DNA of 64,000 nt. It comes from Sciurus carolinensis. Taxonomy: Eukaryota; Chordata; Mammalia; Rodentia; Sciuridae. Location of the stretch: the NCBI RefSeq assembly GCF_902686445.1, contig NC_062219.1, positions 110,485,160-110,549,159 on the forward strand, read 5' to 3'. Below are positions 32,508-44,515 of the stretch, one piece after another. The stretch's first letter is position 1; each line of letters begins with the position of its first letter. A program made the translations under genes and the position numbers. The notes under the pieces are model-generated. The model made no database searches and was not told the DNA's origin. It saw nothing but the letters and a program-made list of their open reading frames with translations.

Positions 32508-33165
32508 ATGTAATCTAGCAATTCCATATCTGGGTATATATCTAAAGGAAAGAAAATTTGTATGGAAAGATATTTTTACTCCTATGTTCATTGCAGTATA
32601 TTCACAGTATCTGAAATATGGAATCAAACTAGGTGTCCATTTATGGGTGAATAGTTAAAGAAAATGTGGTATGTATATATGATGGAAAATTATTCAGCCA
32701 TAAAAAGGAATGAAATCCTGTCATTTGATGCTTCATTAGTGGAACTAGAGGATTTTATTTTTAGTGTAAAAAGTCAGACACAGAAAGAAAAGTATCTCAT
32801 ATTCTCACTTACATGTGGAAGCTAAAAAAAAACTGTTGATCTCGTAGAAGTAGAAAGAGAAATATGGTTACCAGCAGCTGGAAAGGGTGGAAGGCTGGAT
32901 AGAGAGAGAAGTTAATAAGTGTGAGAAGTCGGTTGGATAGGAGAAATAATTTGTAATGTTCTATAGCATATTAGGGTAACAACATTCAATTTATGTTTCA
33001 AAATAGCTGATGGGAAGGAACGACAAAGAAATGATAAATATTTGAGGTGGTTAATATACCAATTACCCTGTTCTATCATTGCACATTATACACATGTATC
33101 AAACCCACTGTGTGACACGAATATGTGTAATTATTTGTCAAATAAAAATTAAATAAAAATCTGTT
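32508..33165 (+). mobile_element. Old L1 (L1M) 3' end
   Basis: Landmarks of the last part of ORF2 and the 3' UTR of mammalian L1: 'caattccatatctgggtat', 'ggtgtccatttatggg', 'aaaattattcagccataaaa', 'ggaatgaaatcctgtcat', 'cttacatgtggaagc', 'gatctcgtagaagtag' and 'gttaccagcagctgg', then the U-rich 3' end with 'cattatacacatgtatcaaac' and a final 'aaataaaaattaaataaaaat'. ORF2 reading is broken. Confidence 0.85.
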
Positions 33166-33934
33166 GGAAATTTATAGATATTAATTTGGAAGAAACTGGT
33201 ATAAATTTAAAGAGAAGAAAATATTCTAAGTAATGTTTATATAAACAGTCCAAATATTGAAAACTAACTCTTCTCATTCAAAAGTCACTAAGATGCTTTT
33301 GTTGTTTTGTTGTATATTAACTGGTTAATGGTAGTTAATAACAAAAATACCCAAAGAGTGCCTACCTAGATGTTCATAGAATTGTTAAGGGCATAAATAT
33401 AATACAAATAAAGCAATTCTAAAACCACACAAAAAAATTTATTATCAAATTAATTTTACCTGTTTCTTTTTACTTTTTGAAATACATCTACTAGAAAATT
33501 GTATTTGTGTAGCTTGCAGTATCTTTCTAGTGGATATCACTGCTCTGGGGAGTTGCCAGGGATCAAGGATAACCTTGTCTAGAGATGGCATTTTGAATTA
33601 TATAGTCCCAGGTTTCTCAAGTTAGAGGCATGGGCTCTGAAACTCACAGGCTTAGTGGGAAGGTCTTTCAGGAACTCAGGCTGACTCTGATTTATTTATT
33701 GCTGAGTATGAGGTGCTGTGTGAACAAGAGCCAGCATGTGCTAGCACAGCACGAACAAACACGGCTGCTCCTTCACACCATCTGACTTCCTTACTGCACC
33801 ACTGTCCCCAAAACCAGCTGCTTTAAACTAGGCCCACTGAGGAACTCCTGAAAACAGCTGGAGTCAAGTTATGAAACACTTGCCCTGCGCTAGCCCTGAG
33901 TTGGGTCTATGAAAGACTGGGATTCAGATTTATG
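33166..33934. other. Unique sequence, no gene seen
   Basis: AT-rich to 33480, then normal composition. No recognised repeat or exon. Confidence 0.45.
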
Positions 33935-34107
33935 GAAGAAAGAGACCCACAGATACATGGCCAATCAATTTCTGACATAGGTTCAAAAGCATTTCATCAG
34001 AGAAAAAAAATTATTTTCAACAAATGTTGCTGGAACAATTATATATTCATACGCAAAAAAACAATGAACTTCCATCCAAACTTTGAACCATATAAAAAAA
34101 TTAACTC

Positions 34108-34261
34108 AAAATGGCTCATAATCCTGGGCTGGGGTTGTGGCTCAGTGGTAGAGCGCTTGCCTGGCACGTGTGAGGCACTGGGTTCAATCCTCAGCACCAC
34201 ATAAAAATAATAAATACATAAATAAATAAATAAAATATATTTTTTTAAAAAATGGTTCATA
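34108..34261 (+). mobile_element. Squirrel ID SINE in L1
   Basis: Head 'ggctggggttgtggctcag' (34126 onwards), A box TGGCTCAGTGG, B box GGTTCAATCC, 'ctcagcaccacataaaaat' and an (AAAT)n tail. Target duplication AAAATGGCTCATA (34108-34120) and AAAATGGTTCATA (34249-34261), 12 of 13 matching. It is later than the L1 that hosts it. Confidence 0.95.
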
Positions 34262-34430
34262 GATCTAACACTTAAAAGTATAAAATTTTTGAAGGAAACT
34301 TGGGAGAAAATATTTGCAACCTTTGACTAGGCAAAGATCTTAGTTCTGATATCAAAAAGCACCCCCATACCAGAAAAAAAAAAAAAAAAGGTATAAATTG
34401 GACTTCATTGAAATTAATAACTTCCATTAA

Positions 34431-34582
34431 GAAAACAGAAAAGGGATTGGGGTCGTGTCTCAGTGGTACAGTGCTTGCCTAGCACATGTGAGACACTGGG
34501 TTTGACCCTCAGCACCACATAAAAATAAATAAATATAATAAAGGTATTGTGGCCATCTATAACAAAAAAGAAAAAGGAAAAG
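34431..34582 (+). mobile_element. Squirrel ID SINE in L1, long-tail form
   Basis: Head 'ggattggggtcgtgtctcag', 'tgcctagcacatgtgagac', B-box variant 'gggtttgaccctc', 'agcaccacataaaaataaat' and the long tail 'aataaaggtattgtggcc'. Flanks GAAAACAGAAAAG (34431-34443) and GAAAAAGGAAAAG (34570-34582) match at 11 of 13 and restore the L1 order when one copy and the SINE are removed. Confidence 0.9.
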
Positions 34583-35394
34583 ACATGGCGACTGGGAGAA
34601 AATATTTGTAAGTCACACATCTTATTAAAACTTGTATCTAGAATATATAAGGAACTCTCAAAACTCAGTAGTAACAGAGGAAGTGACCCAATACAAAAAT
34701 TATTTGAACAGACACTTCACCAAAAAGGATATGCTGACAAAAAGTGCTCATCATTATTAGGGAAATGCAAATAAAAACCACAATGAGATAACACTACCCA
34801 CTAGATACCTATTAGAATATCTAAATTTAAAGGACTGGTGAGGATCTGAGCAAGTGCAACTCTCATACAGTGCTGAGTGGGAAGGTAAAATGCTACTACT
34901 TTGGAAAACTGTTAATCAAGTTCTAAAAAGTTAAACATACATCTACTGTATATCCCATTCCACTTACAGACATTTACCCAGGAAAAATACAAATATATGG
35001 TGCATGATCTTACTCACATGTGGAATCTAAAAGCATTGATCTTGTAGAAGTTTAGAGTAAAAAGGTGGTCACCAGAGGCAGAGAGAGTCAAGAAGGCTGG
35101 AGAAAGTTGACCAAAAGGTACTAAGTCATAGGAGAGAGAAATTTTGACATTCTATTGCACAGAAGGATGACTGTAAATAATAATGTATCAAATATTTTTT
35201 TAAAAAGCTAAAAGAAATTTTGAATGTTTTGACTATAAAGAAATAATAAATATTTGAGGAGATTGACATATGGACCCTGATTTGAACATCATTACAAGGC
35301 ATTCATGTATTCAAAACACCATGATACCCCATAAATATGTACGGTGTAAATATGTATCAGTTAAAAGATAAACTAAAAAGGAAAAATGCAAGTG

Positions 35395-35910
35395 TAAGTC
35401 CATACAGAGGCTTGTACATGAATTTTCATTGTATCTTCACTTGTAATAGCCCAAACTGAAAACATCCTAAATATTTGTCAATAGGTGAATGAATACACAG
35501 ATGCTTACCATCTGAACATGGAATATTACTCCACAATACAAAGGAATGAACTATTTACATGTGACAATATAGCTGAATCCTTGAATAATTCAACTGAACG
35601 AAAAAAGTCAGACCCCCCCAAAAAGAATATATATTATTTGATTCCATTTGTTGAAAATTCTAGAAAATGCAAACTAATCTATAGTTAAGAAAGTAAATCT
35701 GTGGTTGGTTGGGGATGGGGAAGGTTAGGGGGAATCAGGAGGGAGGAATTATAAAGAGCCACAAGAAAAATTTTTGAGGTGATGGATATATTCATTTGAT
35801 TGATTGTGGTCGAGGTTTCATGGGTACATACATATGTCAAAACTTATCAAACTGTACACATTAAAAATGTGTAGTTTATTTCCAATTATACCTTGAGAAA
35901 AAAGTATAAG
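35395..35910 (+). mobile_element. Another old L1M 3' end
   Basis: 'gtaatagcccaaactgaaaac', 'tgtcaataggtgaatgaata', 'catggaatattactccac', 'tattatttgattccatttg', 'gaattataaagagccacaag', 'gatggatatattcatttg', 'catgggtacatacatatg', and 'cacattaaaaatgtgtag' plus 'ccaattataccttgag' match the 3' UTR of older L1M subfamilies. It follows directly on the previous L1 copy in the same orientation, but its repeated landmarks show a separate insertion. Confidence 0.85.
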
Positions 35911-37334
35911 GGTTGGCCTAGTCCTTGGGGAGCCTACAACAGAGAGTACATAATCAATCACCCTGGCTTTCCCTTTAAACCAACTAATGGATGGTGGCCC
36001 CAGAGCTTCTATATAACGGGGGCTTACAGATGATAATAATGGGTTAAAATGAGCCAGGAGCTTCTGGTAACTTATCCTGAAGCTGAGCTGGCATTGCAAA
36101 CTGTTGGACTTTTCAGTGTTTCCTTGGGTGGTTCGTGAATGCTTATGGAGATTATGGGAGGGCCGCTGATGCCCTCCCCACCTTCCCGTTCTGCTCACTG
36201 CTGCACTGAACACTCTGCTAAGTAAGAATCCTAAGTAAACAAGCCAACAAGAGAGATTACACTTCGTATCTCATCCCATATGGCCCAACCCAGGGCCAGT
36301 CCCCAACAGTTTCCCCACCTCTCTAGCACCTTCTTTTGTCCCATTCCCATGCATGCTCCCTCCAGCTACCTTGTAACTCTGTCCTCAGCTACTCTCCCTG
36401 AGAAACTAGTGCCTGGAAAATCCTTATGCTATTTCTCTCAACAGGACTTGTGTTTTCATAGACCTACAGAATAAGACTCGAAAGAATTCAACTCTAGATG
36501 GGACATTTCAGACTCTGTTAGAGCTAGGGGGACCTTATCACTACATGGACAATCTCCTGCAATGGCCTCCCTTCCAATGACCAGTCAGAAGAGCTCATCC
36601 CCCTGGTTGCTGGCTTGCTGGTAGGGGGAAGCCAAGTCAGCACTAACTTCCTTTCAAATTAAACACTAGCAGAAGAGTGCATGGTGGGAAAGCTCTGGAG
36701 CCTGTGCTGTCCATTGGAAGCCCAGTCATGCTGGTCACCAAAGTTCCACCTGCGATGATGAATTCCATGCTGAGAAATGGGGAACAAACTCAGTGTCCTA
36801 TGAAGACATGTGCCAGTAAGACCATACCTGCCAAAGGGTAGCTCAGGGTCTCCATAAAGCAGAGTCTTTTTTTCCCTCGGGGTCATGATGGTTGAGCCAG
36901 GTTAGCTCTAGGTGGGGCTGGAGAATGAGCCCCCTACTTTCTGAGATGAACAGGCCAGCCCTGCAGGTAGCCTCTGCAGTCCAGCTCTCCCAGTGATGGC
37001 TGGGCCCCAGGTCAGAACGCAGTAAGAAAGACAAAACAACAATACTGCTGCTACAGTGGTTTTAATTGTTCTTTGGAAACCTAACACAGGACCAGGAAAT
37101 CTCAGTTGGAAGAACAGTAGAAGTATCCTAGCCGACTATCCCACTGACACATGAATCTCTACTCCATCAGCCCTGAGAAGTGGCTGTCTAGTTCTGGCCT
37201 GAATGCCTCCAGGGAGAGCTTTCTTCTAAAACAAGCTCTAATTGTTAGAAAGCTCTTCCTTATATGTACAGCTGTGAAAAAGCATGAGGAAGTTCTCTGC
37301 CCTGATGTGGAAAAATCTCCAAGATACACTATCG

Positions 37335-37371
<37 letters not shown>

Positions 37372-37554
37372 GAACAATGTGTATAATATACTAACTGTGG
37401 GATTCTAAAAATGAGAAAGAGTTGATATTCATTTTTTGCTTATATATGCCTCTAAGAAGCTCTGAAAGAATACCCATGAAACTTTAGAAAACAATGACTG
37501 CTTACCAAGGAAAGGGGAAAACCAAGTAGAGAGTAAAGAGAGCTATCACATATG
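35911..37554. other. Mostly unique sequence
   Basis: No gene supported. The region about 37100-37290 ('agaagtggctgtctagttctgg', 'ttgttagaaagctcttcc') resembles an old mammalian repeat I cannot name, and 37295-37520 another. Confidence 0.45.
37295..37520 (+). mobile_element. Old LINE-like fragment with expanded A tract
   Basis: 'gatgtggaaaaatctccaag', 'cactatcgagtaaaa', a pure A run (37338-37369), then 'gtgaacaatgtgtataata', 'gcttatatatgcc' and 'ctgaaagaatacccatg' fit an old, widespread mammalian repeat where the corresponding place normally holds a short A-rich string. The A run thus seems an internal expansion, not a retroposon tail. Family unassigned. Confidence 0.4.
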
Positions 37555-37785
37555 TGAAATTAACCTCATGCTAGGAACTGTTCTAAGGACTTTGCACATG
37601 TGAACTCAATTACTTCTCACAACGACTAACAAGAAAAGGACAATTACTATCCCCCCTTTTCAGATCAGGAAGCTGAGGTTCAGAGAGGTAAATAATTTGC
37701 CAGAAGTTACACAGCTAGGAAGTAGCAAGTCTGGGACAAACTGAGGTGGCCGAGCTTCAGAAACATTAAGGACCATGCCCAACAG
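37555..37785 (-). mobile_element. MIR SINE, nearly complete
   Basis: On the plus strand: 'ctaggaactgttctaaggac', 'cacatgtgaactcaattac', 'ttctcacaacgactaac', 'tcagatcaggaagctgagg', 'ttcagagaggtaaataatttgcc', with 'acacagctaggaagtagc' after it. This is the reverse complement of MIR in correct order. Confidence 0.85.
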
Positions 37786-37790
37786 TACCT

Positions 37791-40700
37791 ACCAGAGTAG
37801 AAGGATGGGAGCGAGGTTTGTCCTTGTATTTGTTTTTATGCTTTCTGTTAGTCTGATTGATTGACTGTTTGGTTGGTTGGTTTTTGAGCCCATGAGTATA
37901 CTACATATTTAGTAAGAATTTCTCTGGCTGCTATGAGGAGACAATGTTAGAAAGCTGAGGAAACCAGTCTGAGAAAGAAAGAAAAAGAAGGGGAGGGAGA
38001 CAGCAAGAAAGGGAGGATGGAGAGAAAGTAAGAGAAGGAAAATTAAAGTTCCTTCTTAGACTGAAAACCTGCTTTCCTGAAGCTTGTTTTGCTGTTTGGT
38101 CCTGGGTTGGTTCTTTGGGATGGTACCAAGTCCTGCTTAAATGGACTTCTTCCTAGGAATGGAGAAGGATATTTCCAGTTCTTTCTGCTGATTCCTAGCT
38201 GCCCCAGGTTTCCATATTCTTCACCATGTTGTTTAGTTTTCTCCAGATACACTCATGATATCAGCTACTGTCTTGAGTCTGGGGCCCCAAACAGAACCTG
38301 GATCTTTGGCACTGGTCTGGCCATCTGATTATAATACCTCCCTTGTTTTTGAACTGTATTTCTACTAATACAGCCTGTTTGTACACATATTTCTTTTTTA
38401 AAATTCTCATGTCTCTGTTACAATTAACTAAAAGTCCAATACTTAATCCCCTGTGCTCCTGTTTATTCAGCTCTTCCCCACTCCCGACTGGTACGGTTGT
38501 TTTCTAAGCCCAAGTCTGGGACAGTAAATCTCTCACCATTAAACTTTATCTTGTTAATCTGTTTGTTCCATCCCATTGTTCTAGTCTGGCCCAGTTGGAT
38601 GCTGGTTCAGTTTTCCAAAATCCTCAAGATCCCTCCTGGACTTGTCTTTGCCATTTAGACAGATAAGGACACTTAGTTCCACAGAGGGGATTTGCCTAAG
38701 AACTCACAGATTATTGGCGCTAGGCTCTTACCCTCCACTCAGTGCCCATTCCAGAAAGGTCCAGTGTCACCTTAGGACCACAGCCTGGTACTTGCTGGAA
38801 GAGCTCCATCCTGCAAGCAATGTGTAGGCCCCAGTGTCCAGCAGGAGCACCTTTGATGGGAACTGGGAGGGAGTGCGCAAAGGCAGACCCATGATGGAGT
38901 GGTACAGTCGAAAGCGAAGGCCCTCATGTGCATGGCATATGTTCAAAGTTGGCTGGTGATTATAGAGGCTTAAAACATCATGTTCTAGATTAGCTGCCTG
39001 GGGTTTTCTGAAGCTTGTGCCGAAATCAGAGATGCCGTGGGGATGACATCTTCCTTATCTGTGAAGTGATGTGATATGGAGTTACTCAACAAGCAATCCC
39101 CAGAGACCACAAACCAAGGAGCCGATCCAGGAATTCCACTCTCGTCCGCCTGCCAGATGTGCAGGTTGAAGTGTGTTTCGATGCTCCGCATGTCTTTTCT
39201 CCGAGATCAGGCAGCTATTTCAGATGAGTTTTTTTTAAGTGGGGGAGGGGGCGGGAGGTTGCCTACATGATACTTACGCTGGCAACATGTCTGATTGGCA
39301 AAGTGGGTGCACAAAGTGGAAACAGGGCAAGTCCCTAAGACACATTAACGTGTGGATGTGGAGACACCAGAAAACATGGCAGGGAGACAGAGAACCGCAA
39401 TTGGGCTGATCCTAGTATTCCAGCACTGGGGTCCCTGGGAAAAGTCAGAGAGCACAAGTAGCAACGAGTGACTCCTCAAGAACTGAAAATGCCTGTGAGC
39501 TGAGGTGATGCTGGGTAGGAGCAAGGAGCCAATCAGACAAGCAGAAAGCCAGCCTTCTGTAAAGGTCATGGCAGGACACACCGCAGTACTAATTAAGTCT
39601 CAGATGCCATCAGAGACTTAGGCTTGACTGCACAGGGGTGGAATTTACAATGAAAGCTTACTGACTTAGACACCAAGATGTAGTCTCCTTCCTGGAAGGC
39701 CCAGTGTGTGCCTCAGTGTCCCCAACTATAGGATAACTCTCAGGAGGGTCAGATGCAGGATAAGAGAGGGGATTCATAATCCCCACCCTGCCAGCCTACC
39801 TGATATTCTCTGAGTAGACAGAGAACAGCAAGAAATCCTAACATCTGAATTACTTAAAGAATGACAGAGACTCAATAGCATTCTTTATTACTGCTATTAT
39901 GATGAAATTCATAAGATTACCTATGGGGTATGTTTTCTGAAATCCTGAAACGAAATTTCTTTCTCAACTACATAACAGTCTTCACCTTGTCAAAACATGT
40001 AATAGAAAGTCCCCAGGATTCCATCAGGGAAATTAAAACCCTGGAAAAGGGGAAAGGCCCCTAAAATATGCCCTTCTGACCCCAAACCAGGAGCGGGTTA
40101 GTGCAGGAAGATGTCTCAAGTATGTTCAATTGTGAACTGGGTGCAGCTGGCACCCCTTAATGGAGAAAACTAGTTCCAAGTATGAGTCACACTGATTATA
40201 CCCTTGGGACATAGTTCATAAATATCATCTGTCCCCAAAGACTTCCAAAACACAGGAGTCATGGTAAAACACACACACATATATACATGTAAGCAAGGCT
40301 TCCAACAATTGGGCCATTGTTCACAGCAGAAAAACCAGGCACACCCTTTATCTAAGATAAAAAGAAAATGCAAAAAGCAATCAAATGAAATCTATCTTGC
40401 CTAACCTGAAAAACGACAGTTGGATTAGAACATTGTCTATAATCCATTTTCTGTGAGCCACCTTTCTGGGAACGTTTTAGTGAGAAAAGAATCTCTTTCG
40501 GCCAGCCCTCCCCTAGATAACAGAGTGTTCCTTGCCATCTGCCCCCTCGTCCCCTTTGTGGCTGTCCTTGCAACCAGTCCCACTCTCACTCAGGGGCTCA
40601 ACCCCTGGGGAATTATGTTCTTTCCTATAAAAATGTGTTCTTAGAAGTTAGTGCTCTCTTCTGTTTTTTCAACTGGGGAATAAAATTTTAGAAATAACTA

Positions 40701-42247
40701 CCATTTTAGCATTCTAGGCACCCGCCATCTCCTAGATGGGGAGAGGCGAGGTGACATGCAGTCTCCTCAACGCCACAAGGCCGAGCCTGTATTCAGCTCC
40801 TAAGGCATTCCCTTCTACCTCCCCTTTCATTCCTGCACAGATCAGAAAGTCGCTAGCCTTCCACAATGGCCACTTGGTCCCACTGTGGCATCTCACACCA
40901 AACAAAACTCTACGAGGATGCTTTTCTATAGAAAACATCTGACTTGGGAAGTCCCCCACACATGGAATGCCAGGTGCACATGCTTTCATACTTGCTGAGC
41001 CCACAGCAATGGGGTAGAGCTTGGGAGGTTTGGGGCTTTGTCCCCAAACTATTGATGTCCTTGGCAGGGCCCAGAAGCCTTCCTGCAAACACCATTGGGA
41101 GATACACACAGAACTGTCCACAAGACATGCCCTCAGAACTCCTCTCTTAACTGCATTTAAGGAGTGAGGAACTGAACAGGAGCCCTGTCTCCTCATACAA
41201 AAATCCAAGTGAGGCCACAATTCCCAGACCCCACAAGAGAAATGACTCCCCCCATGCCTGCCCTTTAGAAGGCTTTAGACAAACAACGTCCTGTTGGACA
41301 CCCATCTGCCCACCCAGGGACAAAGGAAAAGTAGTTTAGGGTTGATTCTGCATATTCAAACACTCGTGTAAATTGAGGGAGACACATACACAGAGAAAGC
41401 TACAGAGAGAGGTGGAAGGAGAGAGGCAGAGAGGAAGGGTGATTCTCATAGACCCTGGGGCTGGGAGAAACTGTCTTCCAATCTCTTCAATGGTCATAGG
41501 TCTATCTGGTTTTTATATGTATTCTGAATCAACTTGGGTAATATACTTTAATAGGAAACTGTCTATTTAAAATGTCAACTTCATGGCATAAGATTATTGA
41601 AGGTATTCCTTTATTTTTAAGTTCCAATACTTATAATTATGTCCCTTTTTTATAGCTGTTCATGCAAAGCTTGCCCTACTTTGTCAATTTCTGGTCTTTT
41701 GTTTCCACTTCATTAATCCCTATTCACCCATTGTTCCCCCTCCTTCCACTTTCTTTACCTACACTCTTAAATTTCTCCTCATTTCCTAAGGTGGACTTTT
41801 AGCTCATAAAATGCAGACTTTTCTAATTGCAATGCCCACTCTCAACCAGTCAGTTACATGATCACATAAGCCCCGTGGGATCCGCTTCTCCTGGGGGAAC
41901 GAGACGGCGGGGCACCAGCCCAACAGATCAGTACCATCTTTCCAGGGAAGTCCTCGCGGTAGTGCAGGGGCTGCTCTCTGCTTTTCAAAATGAGATCCCT
42001 GTGGTCCAGTGAGAGAAGTAGTTTAGGATCAACAGCAAGTTAGTGACAGGGTTGCACATAGACCCTAGGTCCTCTGTCTCTTTTCCATGCTGTCTTAACT
42101 GAAAAACCAAGTAGTGAGTTCTTAATCATTAACTTTACCTCCACCAGCCATCAATCAACTGGAAATATCCTTCTTTTGACCATTCTAGATCACAATCTTG
42201 GGAAGAAAACAGTTGCCCATAGTTCAGGGTTTTTGTTGATTGATTAG

Positions 42248-42293
<46 letters not shown>

Positions 42294-42659
42294 GGTGATC
42301 ATTATTAAATGATGACTTAAATGATGATTTAATGGCTCTGCTCATTACTGAGTTGAACTGGGGTCAAGATGTCTTTTTCTTGTCAGTTGGTTCGCCTGAT
42401 CCATGATCTCCACATTTATTACACAAAATGAGCCCAAAGGTGAGTTTCCCACTCATACATCACTTAACTTGTCGATGCACATCAGTGGATATAACAGATT
42501 TCCACAAAATTCAGTGCAGGAGAGAAGTTCTTCTCAGGGCTGTAATACCTTATTATCTGGATGGGACAGAGAGAATAGACTCACATTTATTTGAAGCAAA
42601 CTCTGTATAAAATACTTTGACAGTCATTTTCCATTATATATATTTTGATGTAAAGATTT
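37791..42659. other. Mostly unique sequence, no gene seen
   Basis: No recognisable exon, pseudogene or transposon. Frames such as minus 40732-41220 (162 codons) and minus 39345-39581 have no domain. A purine-rich patch lies at about 37975-38040 and a smaller one at 41380-41440. 41870-41960 is slightly CpG-enriched ('gaacgagacggcggggc'). Confidence 0.5.
42250..42290 (+). repeat. (TG)n microsatellite
   Basis: About 20 uninterrupted TG units between 'gattagtttt' and 'ttattggtg'. Confidence 0.95.
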
Positions 42660-43145
42660 TCTTTACCAATTTATTTGTTATAAATCCATTGAGATTTTTC
42701 TAATTCTTCTTGAGTTGGTTCTGATATACTTTCCTTTCAGGAATTTATTCATTTCACATAAATTGTTTAATTTGTTTGTGTAAGATTGTTCATAGTATTT
42801 ATTCTCTTAATCCTTTTACATTCCATAGGGTAATTACCAATTTTGGTAATTTATGTCTTCTCTCTTTTCATTCCATGGCCAGTCCAGTTCTGTATATATA
42901 TATATATTTTTTCAAGTTTTGTTGATTTTTTTCTAAGAATCTTCTTTGGATTTCATTAAATTCCCTTTTTTTTTTTCTGGTTTTCTATTTCTTTCATTCA
43001 TTTTCTCTGTAATCTATCATTTCTTTTCCTCTGCTTGCCTTGGGAAATTTACTCTCCTTTTTTTCCAGTCTCTTAAGATCTAAGCTAAGGTTTTTAATGT
43101 GAGATCTTTCTTATATAAAACATAGATGCCTGGAACTATACATTT
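42660..43145 (-). mobile_element. Old L1 ORF2 fragment
   Basis: On the plus strand: 'gaatttattcatttcacataa', 'aatttgtttgtgtaag', 'gttcatagtatttattctctt' and 'ttttgttgatttttttctaag', the reverse complement of the L1 reverse-transcriptase region. A (TA)n patch at 42895-42906. Reading is destroyed. Confidence 0.75.
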
Positions 43146-43319
43146 CCCTCTAGAAGCACTTACAGAATGATGATGTAAGAACCTCTTAAACTTAATTCCT
43201 CCACAGAAGCAAAAACACTGGCAAAAGTGTCAAAATAAATCTTTATGGAAATCTGTAAATTAAGTAAAGTTTACAATGATCCAAGGAGCATTTATGAATT
43301 TTACTATCAACCTTTCCAT

Positions 43320-43915
43320 TTCTGCATGAAAGACATGAGAATTTTGATAGGAATTGCATAGAATATTTAGATCAATTCAGGAAGTGTTACCATCTTAACA
43401 ATACTAAGTTTTCTGGTCCATGAATATGGGATGCTTTTCCATTTATTTTTTTAATTTATATTTTTTTAATTTTTTCTTTTCCATGTTTTCAGGTCTTCTT
43501 TAATTTCCTTCAACAATGCTTTGTAGTTTTAGTATGTAAGTCTTACACTTTAATTAAATTTCTTCAGTTTGATTCTACTATAAGTAAATAGAATTATTTA
43601 ATTCCATTTTGAATTATTCATCACTTCCGTATAGAAATTATATGGATTCTTGCACATAATATTGCATCCTACAGCTTTTTCTGGATTAGGTTATTTGCTC
43701 TGGGGATTTCTTAAAATTTTCTACATACAAATTCAAGTCATCTGCAAAAAGAGATAGCTTCATTTCTTCCTTTTCAATCTGGTTGCCTTTTATTTCTTTT
43801 TCTTATCTAATTGCTCTAATTAGAAATCCCAATGCAATATTGAATGAAAGCCCTGAGTGCATTCTTGTCTTGGTTCTTCTTTTAGGAGGAAGCCCTTCAG
43901 CCTTTCACCATGGTT
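43320..43915 (-). mobile_element. Old L1 ORF2 fragment
   Basis: On the plus strand: 'ttttgataggaattgcatag', 'ctggtccatgaatatggg', 'cttctttaatttccttcaac', 'gtcatctgcaaaaagagatag', 'tctggttgccttttatttc' and 'agcctttcaccatgg'. These are reverse-complement ORF2 landmarks that normally lie on the 3' side of those in 42660-43145. The order shows that the two pieces are not one collinear copy. The 43146-43319 gap is unclassified. Confidence 0.8.
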
Positions 43916-43954
43916 TGATTTTAGCTATCTGGGTTTTTCATAGATACACTGGGT

Positions 43955-44515
43955 ACAGTCACTTTGGAAAACTGAAAGATCCTCAAAAAGTTAAGCACAG
44001 AATATCCACATAACCTAGGAATTATACTCCTAGGATTATACCCAAAATAATTGAAAATATGTGTCCACATAAAATGTTCACAGCAGCATTATTTATAATA
44101 ATCAAAAAGTGGAAAGATCCCAAAATGTCCATCAACTGATGAACAGATAGACAGAATGTGATATATCTGTACAAAGCAATTCAACCATAAATAGGAATGA
44201 AATACACGCTACAATATGGATGAATCTCAAAAACATACTAAGTGAAAGAAGGCAGGCACAAAATGTCACATACTGTAAAATTAAACATGAAATGTAAATA
44301 GGCAATCCATACAGATAAATATGAGATTAGTGTTTACAAGGGAATGGGGGAAGAAACAATCAGGATAATGGGTGTAGAATTTCCTTTTGGAATGATGCAA
44401 ATGATCAAACATGACTGGTGATGGTTGCAACTGTGAATGCTCAGTTATACACTTTCAAGGATGAATTATCTGGTGTGTGAAGTTTATCTCAATGAAATTT
44501 ATTTAAAATTTTTCT
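43955..44515 (+). mobile_element. Old L1M 3' end
   Basis: 'cagtcactttggaaaactg', 'aggaattatactcctagg', 'acagcagcattatttataat', 'tccatcaactgatgaacag', 'atggatgaatctcaaaaac' and 'gttatacactttcaaggatg', ending 'gtttatctcaatgaaattt', match an L1M ORF2 end and 3' UTR on the plus strand, opposite to both neighbours. Confidence 0.85.

Larger units (their letters stand above)
33935..35390 (+). mobile_element. Old L1 ORF2-3' UTR, interrupted by two ID SINEs
   Basis: The order matches L1 ORF2 C-terminal third: 'cagatacatggccaatcaat' (33951 onwards), 'caacaaatgttgctggaac', [SINE], 'taaaatttttgaaggaaac', 'ggacttcattgaaattaa', [SINE], 'actgggagaaaatatttg', 'acagacacttcaccaaaaag', 'agggaaatgcaaataaaaacc', 'catgatcttactcacatgtgg' and a 3' UTR ending near 'agttaaaagataaac'. 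Reading is broken in many places. An A run at about 34374-34389 interrupts it. Confidence 0.85.

Noticed and set aside
40732..41220. 162-codon minus frame
   Set aside because: Overlaps several other frames of similar length in other phases; no recognisable protein.
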